A program made the translations under genes and the position numbers. Positions 1 to 5,684 of a stretch of DNA of 8,798 nt are shown here, piece after piece. The stretch covers positions 1 through 8,798 of the forward strand of contig CALCUN010000161.1 of the NCBI GenBank assembly GCA_937906975.1, written 5' to 3'. The DNA is from an uncultured Bacteroidales bacterium. GTDB lineage: Bacteria; Bacteroidota; Bacteroidia; Bacteroidales; P3. How positions within the stretch are numbered: position 1 is the stretch's first letter; the number at the start of each line of letters is the position of its first letter. A model generated the notes under the pieces. It had not been told where the DNA came from. It saw only the letters and a program-made list of their open reading frames with translations, and did not search any database.

Positions 1-40
1 TTTCTTTTGAAATCAGTGCAAAAACTTAGCGCGCCAAATT

Positions 41-71
41 TTTGTGCTTTTAAAATTTTGTTATACCTTTG
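41..71 (+). promoter_or_regulatory. Bacteroidota-type promoter (-33/-7)
   Basis: TTTG at 41-44 and TACCTTTG at 64-71 are separated by 19 nt. This matches the Bacteroidota primary sigma consensus (-33 TTTG, about 19-20 nt, -7 TAnnTTTG). Transcription should start near 77-80, just before the long foldback at 83-281. I see no comparable promoter between the foldback and the LRR gene at 319, so this one may drive a free-standing RNA, the LRR gene, or both. The start site is inferred. Confidence 0.65.
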
Positions 72-77
72 TGGACA

Positions 78-281
78 GAAATTTAATGACAATAAAAAAG
101 CGTTTTTGCTTATTTTTGGTTTTTCTGAAACTTGGACACTTTCAGTAATGTTTACCAATAAAATAAGGAAAGAGCGCCCGCATGTATATCGTGGGCTTTT
201 CTTATTTGGTAAACAGGTAGTCCAAGACCTCAGAAAGACAATAAGACTAAGTCCACGTCTTTTTTAATGTCTTTTCATTAA
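78..281 (+). ncRNA. Candidate structured ncRNA, 6S-like (or structured 5' leader)
   Basis: A nested, colinear series of complementary blocks can fold this stretch into one rod. The pairs are 88-102 with 256-271 (one mismatch, one bulge), 109-114 with 240-245, 122-128 with 230-236, 131-137 with 220-226, 149-158 with 206-215 (10 bp perfect), 163-172 with 196-205, and 177-181 with 191-195, with an apical loop at 182-190. An asymmetric internal bubble lies in the middle (138-148 opposite 216-219). A near-consensus promoter ends at 71. Known 6S RNAs are about 180-200 nt with a closing stem, a central bubble mimicking an open promoter, and an apical stem. A 6S-like motif with a Bacteroidota promoter at its 5' end has been described in Bacteroidales (Bacteroidales-1). 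Length and shape fit that class, but the assignment is inference. The alternative is a roughly 240-nt structured leader of the LRR gene. The 3' end is uncertain; a U6 run (260-265) lies in the closing stem. Confidence 0.5.
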
Positions 282-318
282 GCAATAAAAGAATTAAAAA
301 CATAAAAAAATTAACAAA

Positions 319-1515
319 ATGAAAAGAACATTACTTTTAATTTGCACTCTACTATGTGCAAACATGCTTTTCGCACAAACAACGTTTACAATAGGAGATT
401 TAACCTATGGAGTAATATCAACAAATCCACCGCAAGTAGAAGTTCATGATGCAAATTTATCAATCACAACCGCAAACATTCCCGAAACAGTAACTTATAA
501 CGAAACAACTTATAGTGTTACTTCTATTGAAGAGTGGGCTTTTTATAATTGTAGTAGTTTAACTTCTGTTACTATTGCTAATAGTGTTATTGCTATCGGA
601 AACAATGCGTTCTATAATTGCAGAAGTTTAACTTATATTAGTATTGGTAATAGTCTTACTTATATTGGATATGATGCTTTCTATAATTGCAGTAGTTTAA
701 ATACTTTAAACTTTAATGCTATAAATTGTAATGATTTTTATAATCTTTCACCTTTCTTTGATTGTCCTATAACTACAATAAACATTGGTGATAGTGTGCA
801 AAGAATACCAAACCGTTTTGCTAAAGAATTATCTTCTTTAACTTCTGTTAATATTGGTAATAATGTTACTTCTATTGGAAATAAAGCGTTTGAAGGTTGT
901 TCTTCCTTACAAAACATTACTTGCTTAGCAACTAATCCGCCAACTCTTGAAGACAATACTGTTTTCCCTAATCCTAATACTGCTACATTAATCGTTCCTT
1001 GTGGTAGTTCGGAGGATTATTCTTCTCCTACTTCTTTTTGGAATATGTTCTTTAATGGCAGAATTTCAGAAAGCGGATATAATGTTGAGGTGTCTGTAAA
1101 TAATGATGCTTGGGGTAGTGTTGCAGTTGAAAGTGATTGTTCTATCGGCACGCTTACTGCAACTGCAAACGAAGGATATGAATTTATTATTTGGAATGAT
1201 GGAAATACAGAAAATCCAAGAATAGTTAATTTAACAAGCGACACTGCTTTCACAGCTATCTTTGCAGAAATAAATGAATCTTCTTTAATGGACGTTGAAG
1301 ATGCAGAACTTTCATTCTATCCTAATCCAACAGATAGCAAAATTACTTTCTCTTCTATAATAGAAAGCATAGAAGTAATAGACTTAACAGGTAGATGTGT
1401 TCTTACTTTCTCTAACACAAGAGAAATAAACATTGAATTACTTCCTGCTGGTGCTTATTATTTACGCTTAACCAATAACGACAAAGCAGTAATGCGAAAA
1501 GTGATTAAGGAATAA
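319..1515 (+). CDS. Secreted BspA-like leucine-rich-repeat protein with T9SS sorting tail
   Basis: This 398-residue protein is predicted to be exported by Sec and then by the type IX secretion system, probably as a surface or secreted adhesin-like factor. Residues 1-20 are a signal peptide (KR, a hydrophobic core, ending FAQ). Residues about 65-205 carry BspA/LRR_5-type repeats with the pattern F-x-x-C-x-S-L-x-x-(V/I)-x-I. Residues about 254-316 resemble the divergent InlB B-repeat/Flg_new fold (GTLTATANEGYEF, then IIWNDG, then FTAIFAE). Residues about 327-398 form the C-terminal sorting domain (YPNPT at 334-338, DLTGR, LPAGAYYLRL, basic end MRKVIKE). The start is set by the signal peptide. 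No pairing partner is visible nearby. The last 27 bp recur exactly at 2882-2908. The family and export route are well supported, but the ligand is unknown. Confidence 0.9.
   Translation: MKRTLLLICTLLCANMLFAQTTFTIGDLTYGVISTNPPQVEVHDANLSITTANIPETVTYNETTYSVTSIEEWAFYNCSSLTSVTIANSVIAIGNNAFYNCRSLTYISIGNSLTYIGYDAFYNCSSLNTLNFNAINCNDFYNLSPFFDCPITTINIGDSVQRIPNRFAKELSSLTSVNIGNNVTSIGNKAFEGCSSLQNITCLATNPPTLEDNTVFPNPNTATLIVPCGSSEDYSSPTSFWNMFFNGRISESGYNVEVSVNNDAWGSVAVESDCSIGTLTATANEGYEFIIWNDGNTENPRIVNLTSDTAFTAIFAEINESSLMDVEDAELSFYPNPTDSKITFSSIIESIEVIDLTGRCVLTFSNTREINIELLPAGAYYLRLTNNDKAVMRKVIKE
541..717 (+). repeat. 69-bp (23-aa) LRR coding repeats
   Basis: Units start at 541, 610 and 679, each opening with codons for FYNC-(S/R)-SL. 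The first two are full 23-residue units and the third diverges after about 13 residues. A further related block lies at about 832-909 (SSLTSVNIGNNVTSIGNKAF). The units are similar at the DNA level, which suggests internal duplication and gives scope for unit gain or loss by slippage or recombination. Confidence 0.75.
1489..1515 (+). repeat. 27-bp direct repeat, left copy (3' end of LRR gene)
   Basis: These are the last 27 bases of the LRR gene, encoding VMRKVIKE plus the stop codon. An exact copy lies at 2882-2908. The pair encloses 1366 bp containing only the hairpin terminators and the fic gene with its promoter. Confidence 0.9.
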
Positions 1516-1526
1516 CAACTAATAAC

Positions 1527-1556
1527 GTGTTCAAGAAATGGCGTTTTCTTGAACAT
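1527..1556. terminator. Hairpin 1 of a tandem pair
   Basis: The stem is TGTTCAAGAAA (1528-1538) with TTTCTTGAACA (1545-1555): 11 perfect pairs, a loop of six bases, and one more G-U pair outside. It lies 11 bp after the LRR stop codon. It has no strong U-tract of its own and probably acts together with the second hairpin. Confidence 0.6.
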
Positions 1557-1562
1557 ATAAAT

Positions 1563-1604
1563 AACAACGTGTTCATAAAATAGCGTTTTCTTGAACACGT
1601 TGTT
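1563..1604. terminator. Hairpin 2, main terminator between convergent genes
   Basis: AACAACGTGTTCA (1563-1575) pairs perfectly with TGAACACGTTGTT (1592-1604), 13 bp, and further A-T pairs are possible inside. On the + strand it is followed by GTATTTTTAT, a U-rich tail that suits an intrinsic terminator for the LRR gene. It begins 6 bp past the fic stop codon on the other strand, so it could serve both genes. It is a diverged tandem copy, 42 bp along, of hairpin 1. Confidence 0.7.
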
Positions 1605-1610
1605 GTATTT

Positions 1611-2768
1611 TTATAATTCTATATAGGTATTTGATATTGATTTTACTTGTTCCTTTTCACTCATGATGCTTTCTTTGTAGTTTAGGAACAAATCTATTAG
1701 TTTTGTATTAAGATAGTAATTACTTTTCCCTACTTTGACTTTTTTCAACAAGCCTGTATCTATAATCATGTCAAGATATTTTGCCGCTGTAACACGTTTC
1801 ACTTGCATATCTCTTTGAATGAATTCTATCTTTGTGTAAGGATGAAAGAATAGATTGTTAATTAGCTCGTGTTTATATTGTTTTCCAAACAATGGTCGCA
1901 AAACGTTTTTAAATTCTCGCATTATACTATCTATTTCTTTAATCATTTTAATAGTATCCAATGCGGTTTCTTCTATTCCTTTTAAGATAAAAAGTATCCA
2001 ATTGCACCAATCTTCTACTTCTCCATTTGTATCTCTAACTTTTTGTAATAAACGATAGTATTCTGCTTTGTTATTTGTGATGTAACGACTAAGATATAGT
2101 ATTGGAAGGTCAAGAAGGTTGTTTGCTACTAAATATAGTATTATCAATATACGTCCCGTTCTTCCATTTCCGTCATAAAAAGGGTGAATACTTTCAAATT
2201 GATGATGAATAATGGCAATTTTAATTAAAGGGTCTATGTCTGAAATTGTTTCATCGTTTATAAACCTTTCAAGATTTGACATTAAATCGTTTATCTCGTT
2301 TGCTTCTTGTGGTGGAGTGTAGATTATATTACCATAAGAGTCTTTTAATGTAGTTCCTGATGTAGTTCTAAATCCTGCTTTATTGCCTTCGAGTTGTTCT
2401 TGTATTTGTTTTAGTACACTATTAGTTAATAATCCTTTGTCTTTTACTAAATAGAATCCTTTTTGTATTGCTTCTCTGTAATTTAACACTTCTTTTGTAG
2501 AAGCAGAAACGATATAATCTTTTACATCTAAGTCTGCTTTATACAATTCATCGTGAGTAGTTACTATACTTTCTATTGCGGAACTGTCTTTTGCTTCTTG
2601 AAGTGTTAAAGTGCTTATCAAGATTGCTTCATTTGGAATAATACGTGCAAAACCTTTTAATTCAGCCAACGCACTTCTTGAACGACTGAGTTGTTTTAAT
2701 ATTGGTTTTGTTTCAACATCAAAAGGTAATGGTAATAGTGGTATATTGTATTGATTATTTTTCTCCAT
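1611..2768 (-). CDS. fic: Fic-family protein adenylyltransferase with C-terminal winged helix
   Basis: The 385-residue product should transfer AMP from ATP to hydroxyl side chains of target proteins in the cytoplasm; the target is unknown. Residues about 20-100 match the Fic_N region and hold the inhibitory-helix motif SSAIES at 62-67, whose Glu66 would block ATP gamma-phosphate binding in class II (N-terminally inhibited) Fic proteins. Ser67 stands where Gly or Asn is usual. Residues about 115-230 are the Fic core, with a TPP flap segment at 151-153 and the intact catalytic motif HPFYDGNGRTGR at 195-206 (His195 catalytic). Residues about 305-370 look like a winged helix-turn-helix (FIQRDMQVKRVTAAKYLDMIIDTGLL). 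This architecture and length match SoFic-type proteins common in Bacteroidota. It lies on the operon strand 152 bp beyond rluA, has its own promoter, and is flanked by 27-bp direct repeats. The family is secure; the role (toxin-like, regulatory or defensive) is open. Confidence 0.92.
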   Translation of the reverse strand: MEKNNQYNIPLLPLPFDVETKPILKQLSRSRSALAELKGFARIIPNEAILISTLTLQEAKDSSAIESIVTTHDELYKADLDVKDYIVSASTKEVLNYREAIQKGFYLVKDKGLLTNSVLKQIQEQLEGNKAGFRTTSGTTLKDSYGNIIYTPPQEANEINDLMSNLERFINDETISDIDPLIKIAIIHHQFESIHPFYDGNGRTGRILIILYLVANNLLDLPILYLSRYITNNKAEYYRLLQKVRDTNGEVEDWCNWILFILKGIEETALDTIKMIKEIDSIMREFKNVLRPLFGKQYKHELINNLFFHPYTKIEFIQRDMQVKRVTAAKYLDMIIDTGLLKKVKVGKSNYYLNTKLIDLFLNYKESIMSEKEQVKSISNTYIEL

Positions 2769-2790
2769 ATTTACAATTTCTTTATTGTTG

Positions 2791-2809
2791 ATTCAATATG
2801 ATATTGAAT
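2791..2809. promoter_or_regulatory. Palindrome at the fic transcription start (candidate operator)
   Basis: ATTCAATAT-G-ATATTGAAT is a perfect inverted repeat with 9-bp arms around one base. It lies just downstream of the fic -7 box, about where transcription should begin, so a bound dimer would block initiation. Its CAAT-N5-ATTG core resembles the palindrome at 2839-2862. Confidence 0.55.
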
Positions 2810-2817
2810 TACGATTG

Positions 2818-2848
2818 CAAAATTAAAAAAAAACGTATAAATAACAAT
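2818..2848 (-). promoter_or_regulatory. fic promoter
   Basis: On the minus strand, TAATTTTG (2825-2818) is an exact TAnnTTTG -7 box. At a 19-nt spacing upstream lies ATTG (2848-2845), a 3-of-4 match to the -33 TTTG. The predicted start is near 2811, giving a leader of about 40 nt. Palindromes sit over the -33 box and at the start site. Confidence 0.6.
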
Positions 2849-2862
2849 TGTAATTGTTATTT
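2839..2862. promoter_or_regulatory. Palindrome over the fic -33 box (candidate operator)
   Basis: AAATAACAATT and AATTGTTATTT are perfect 11-bp arms around a GT spacer. The -33 element lies inside it. A dimeric regulator bound here would compete with RNA polymerase. Autoregulation by the winged helix of the Fic protein is possible but is inference. Confidence 0.6.
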
Positions 2863-2881
2863 GTTATGTTACAGCTTATCT

Positions 2882-2908
2882 GTAATGCGAAAAGTGATTA
2901 AGGAATAA
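2882..2908 (+). pseudogene. 27-bp duplicate of the LRR gene's 3' end (T9SS tail remnant)
   Basis: This is an exact copy of 1489-1515 and reads VMRKVIKE-stop in its own frame, but nothing upstream continues a sorting domain: the preceding codons include CLLCYSLS and then the fic promoter. It is either the right-hand direct repeat left by insertion or duplication of the fic cassette, or the stub of a second T9SS-tailed gene removed by recombination. A short inverted repeat (TTACAG/CTGTAA, 2869-2885) overlaps its left edge. Confidence 0.75.
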
Positions 2909-2920
2909 GCTCTATAATTC

Positions 2921-3619
2921 TTAATTCTTAGAAATATTTTCATCAAACCATTGCCATAGGCTATCTTGTGGCAGTGGTGCGATGATTTTTATTTGCTCTT
3001 TTTTTACGGGGTGAAGAAATTCTAATTCTCTTGCATGAAGCGATATTGAGGCATCTTTATTACTGCGTTCAAATCCGTATTTTAAATCTCCTTTTATCGG
3101 ACAGCCAATGTGGGATAGCTGAACTCTTATTTGATGATGGCGACCTGTTTTTAGATTTACTTGCAATAGTTGATAGTTATCCCCTTTTGCTAAAACTTCA
3201 TAGTCCAATTCAGCATATTTTCCTTTGTTTGTATCTTTTGTAACAAAGGTTTTGTTTTGCTTTTCATTACGAATAAGAAAGTTTACTAAGGTTGCTTTTG
3301 GGTTTATGTTTTTATTTCTTACTATTGCCCAATATGTCTTGTGGATTTGGTGTTCTTTCATCATTTTGTTTAAGCGAACAAGGGCTTTTTCTGTTTTTGC
3401 AAACATCACAACACCACTTACAGGCCTATCTAAACGATGTACCAATCCGCAATAAACGTTTCCGGGTTTGTTATACTTTGTTTTAAGGTAATGTTTCACC
3501 ATTTCTTCTAATGAAACATCGCCCGTTTTGTCGGAATGTACGATTTGAGAAGAGAGTTTGTTAAGGATAATTATATGATTGTCCTCAAAAAGAATTTGTT
3601 TTTCAAGCTCTAAACTCAT
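2921..3619 (-). CDS. RluA-family RNA pseudouridine synthase
   Basis: The 232-residue enzyme should isomerise specific uridines of rRNA or tRNA to pseudouridine in the cytoplasm. The catalytic motif HRLDRPVSG is at 61-69 with Asp64 as nucleophile, followed by FAKT. TGRHHQIRVQL at 158-168 and the GDLKYG segment at 177-182 are typical of RluA/RsuA-fold catalytic domains. No N-terminal S4 domain is present, so it is the short catalytic-only form seen with RluA or TruC-like members; the exact target uridine cannot be read from the sequence. Its ATG overlaps the psd stop codon by 4 nt (3616-3619), indicating translational coupling. It is the last gene of the six-gene cluster. I see no convincing terminator after it, so some read-through into fic is possible. 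Confidence 0.92.
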   Translation of the reverse strand: MSLELEKQILFEDNHIIILNKLSSQIVHSDKTGDVSLEEMVKHYLKTKYNKPGNVYCGLVHRLDRPVSGVVMFAKTEKALVRLNKMMKEHQIHKTYWAIVRNKNINPKATLVNFLIRNEKQNKTFVTKDTNKGKYAELDYEVLAKGDNYQLLQVNLKTGRHHQIRVQLSHIGCPIKGDLKYGFERSNKDASISLHARELEFLHPVKKEQIKIIAPLPQDSLWQWFDENISKN

Positions 3620-4272
3620 ATACTTGCAAGAATTGAAATTCCGCCTTTGACTTTATCTTCCAATTCTGCATGAATTTGTGAGTCTATTGGGATAAATAAA
3701 TCTACTCTTGAACCAAATTTTATAAATCCAAGTTCATCGCCTTGTTTTACTACATCTCCTTCTTGTGCATAGCAGACAATTCTTCTTGCAAGTGCACCTG
3801 CAATTTGGCGTATTACGATTCTTTGTCCTTTTTCTGTCTCTACACAAACAGTTGTACGTTCATTGAGTGTGGAACTTTTAGGGTGTTTTGCAATTAAATA
3901 TCTTCCTGAATGGTAATTAACGTAAACTACTTTTCCCGATACAGGATAGCGATTTACGTGAACGTTATTTGGCGACATAAAGGTAGAAATTTGAATGCAC
4001 TCTGTTTTTAAAATTTCTGGTTCAAACACTTTTTCTACTACAACTATCGTTCCGTCTGCCGAGGCTATGACTTGATTTGGATTTGAGGCCAAATCTCTCG
4101 ATGGAATCCTAAAAAATCTTACGATTACAAAGTCAAAAACAAGCAATCCTGCTATTAATAACCACCAAAACACATTCCACTCTTTTATAAAGCAGAACAT
4201 TGCAACTAAAATTAAGATTGAGATAATGATAATAGAAATACTAATTTTGTATCCTTCTTTGTGTATATACAT
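3616..4272 (-). CDS. psd: Phosphatidylserine decarboxylase proenzyme
   Basis: Psd decarboxylates phosphatidylserine to phosphatidylethanolamine at the inner membrane, using a pyruvoyl group made by self-cleavage. The 218-residue length fits the short PSD-A type found in Bacteroidota. Two hydrophobic segments (about 10-29 and 34-52) anchor the N-terminus. Conserved blocks follow: SADGTIVVVE (71-80), FMSPNNVHVNRYPVSGKV (98-115, with His105), the KHPKSSTLNERT region (129-140), and the cleavage site FGSRVDLFIP. There, Gly187-Ser188 is the expected scissile bond, giving a small alpha chain with an N-terminal pyruvoyl from Ser188. It starts 6 bp after cdsA, the upstream step of the same lipid pathway, and overlaps rluA by 4 nt. 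The intervening enzyme, phosphatidylserine synthase, is not in the window. Confidence 0.94.
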   Translation of the reverse strand: MYIHKEGYKISISIIIISILILVAMFCFIKEWNVFWWLLIAGLLVFDFVIVRFFRIPSRDLASNPNQVIASADGTIVVVEKVFEPEILKTECIQISTFMSPNNVHVNRYPVSGKVVYVNYHSGRYLIAKHPKSSTLNERTTVCVETEKGQRIVIRQIAGALARRIVCYAQEGDVVKQGDELGFIKFGSRVDLFIPIDSQIHAELEDKVKGGISILASI

Positions 4273-4278
4273 AACGTT

Positions 4279-5091
4279 TTATTTTACAATTATTTCTAAA
4301 TAAACCCACACTATTGGTAAGACTATGAAGAGTATGTCAAATCTATCTAATATTCCTCCATGTCCTGGGAGAATTTTTCCGCTGTCTTTTACTCCCATTT
4401 GACGTTTAAACATCGATTCTACTAAGTCTCCAAGTGTTCCAATAATAGAAACTATTATTGAAATCACTATCCAATGTTGCATGGCAAAGATATTAGAAAA
4501 TTTTGAAATAACAATACCTGCTATTATAGTAAATAAAAATCCTCCTACAAAACCTTCCCAACTTTTCTTTGGAGAATGTCGTTCAAACAAACGGTGTTTT
4601 CCAAATTTTACTCCTGTTAAATATGCAAATGTATCGTTACACCATGCTAATATAAAGGCACTTAACAATAAAAGCGGTTGAAATTCTGAGTTATATTGAA
4701 TAATAAGATTGGTTGTCGAGATTGGAAGTATTATATAAATCAATCCGCAAATTAAAAATGCGATTGAGGTAAATGGCTCTTCGTTTTTTTGATACAAAGC
4801 AGCAATAAAATTCGCAATTACTAAGACTACACTTATCAAAAGTGGTAATTTAAAATCTATATTAAAAGAATAGAGTGCAACTGTTGTGTAAAGAGCGATT
4901 GCAGTTAGGTATGCAAGTATGGAATTAGAGATTTGATATTTGTTTTTTGCAACATTATAAAATTCACTCAATGCAACAAGTCCTATTATTCCAAAATAAA
5001 TGGAAGATATTATAGGATTAAAACATATTGCAGCTAAAACACTTGCAACATACACGCCTCCTGTGAGAGTTCTTTTTAATAAATCATTCAT
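4279..5091 (-). CDS. cdsA: Phosphatidate cytidylyltransferase (CDP-diglyceride synthase)
   Basis: CdsA converts phosphatidic acid and CTP to CDP-diacylglycerol, the precursor of phosphatidylserine, phosphatidylethanolamine and acidic phospholipids, in the cytoplasmic membrane. The 270-residue protein is highly hydrophobic, with roughly seven or eight predicted membrane segments. It carries the full family signature at 226-252: SMFKRQMGVKDSGKILPGHG continued by GILDRFD, including the conserved Lys-Asp and His-Gly-Gly...Asp-Arg-x-Asp. The WCNDTFAY block (150-157) and the KKSWEG block (175-180) are also typical. It follows the LUD-domain gene by 11 bp and precedes psd by 6 bp, so two enzymes of phosphatidylethanolamine synthesis are co-transcribed. 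Confidence 0.95.
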   Translation of the reverse strand: MNDLLKRTLTGGVYVASVLAAICFNPIISSIYFGIIGLVALSEFYNVAKNKYQISNSILAYLTAIALYTTVALYSFNIDFKLPLLISVVLVIANFIAALYQKNEEPFTSIAFLICGLIYIILPISTTNLIIQYNSEFQPLLLLSAFILAWCNDTFAYLTGVKFGKHRLFERHSPKKSWEGFVGGFLFTIIAGIVISKFSNIFAMQHWIVISIIVSIIGTLGDLVESMFKRQMGVKDSGKILPGHGGILDRFDILFIVLPIVWVYLEIIVK

Positions 5092-5102
5092 ATTTCTTAT
5101 TA

Positions 5103-5684
5103 TTATTCAATTACATAAAGATAAAATTCAACTACTGATTGTTTCAAGGCTTCGCTTGGCATAAAAGTCGTTATGGATTGCGGAATATTTTCCAATAATT
5201 GTTCAAGAGCTTCTTTATAGTTATGATAAAGTTGCAAACTATGTGCAACTACAATAAATATTGAAGGCAATTTATTTACCGTTTCTCCAAATCCTTGTTT
5301 AGATGTAATAAGAACACTTCCCGAATTAGCAATCATTGCTTGACAAAGACTGATACCCACTATTGCTTTTTCGCTATCCGAAGTTGTTTCTATTGCTTTA
5401 TCTCTTAAATACAGGTCTAAATCTTCACTAAATGCAAAAATATTTTCCCATTTACGATATTCTATAAGAGATTTTAGTTTTAAAATAAAATCTTGCTCGT
5501 TTTCACAATAGACAAATCGTCCTTTGGCATTCACAAACCTTTGTGCAAAAACCATTAACTCGTCATCTTCAATAAGAGAATAAGAAACAGGAGAATCCTC
5601 TTTAACAAATTCTCCCATTTCTTCCTTTATAACATTTTGTTTTAATACTTTGAAGAATAACTCTCGTCTATTCTTGTTGCTCAT
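5103..5684 (-). CDS. Divergent LUD-domain (LutC/YkgG-like) protein
   Basis: This 193-residue cytoplasmic protein probably belongs to the LUD family, known from lactate utilisation proteins LutB and LutC. Its molecular function in this ftsH-cdsA context is not established. The best support is residues about 107-146: a SLCQAMIANSGSVLI stretch resembling the family's A-x-T/S-G-S/T-l-v-l segment, then KLPSIFIVVAHSLQLYHNYKEALEQL, matching the P-x-x-h-I-v-V-v region. The C-terminal GPS-x-TADIE and G-x-HGP signatures usual in LutC are absent: after TFMPSEALKQSVV the chain goes straight to EFYLYVIE. The ATG overlaps the ftsH end by 17 bp, so it is probably translationally coupled. Position between ftsH and cdsA is typical for Bacteroidota. 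Assignment rests on pattern recall and gene order. Confidence 0.65.
   Translation of the reverse strand: MSNKNRRELFFKVLKQNVIKEEMGEFVKEDSPVSYSLIEDDELMVFAQRFVNAKGRFVYCENEQDFILKLKSLIEYRKWENIFAFSEDLDLYLRDKAIETTSDSEKAIVGISLCQAMIANSGSVLITSKQGFGETVNKLPSIFIVVAHSLQLYHNYKEALEQLLENIPQSITTFMPSEALKQSVVEFYLYVIE

Noticed and set aside
71..256. GTGGAC (71-76) / GTCCAC (251-256) as the outermost stem of the foldback
   Set aside because: The left half overlaps the -7 box and would not be transcribed; the pairing 88-102 with 256-271 explains the closing stem better.
7..267. 86-codon open frame on the + strand before the LRR gene
   Set aside because: It overlies the promoter and the long RNA foldback, its predicted peptide has no recognisable domain, and its start lies upstream of the promoter. 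It is most likely a chance frame across a structured RNA.
2869..2885. TTACAG/CTGTAA hairpin considered as the rluA terminator
   Set aside because: The stem is only 6 bp and no U-rich tract follows on the minus strand. It is kept only as a note beside the 27-bp repeat.
3031..3486. Several + strand open frames of 64-76 codons opposite rluA
   Set aside because: They are antisense shadows of a secure RluA-family gene, rich in Leu, Phe and Ile, with no motifs.
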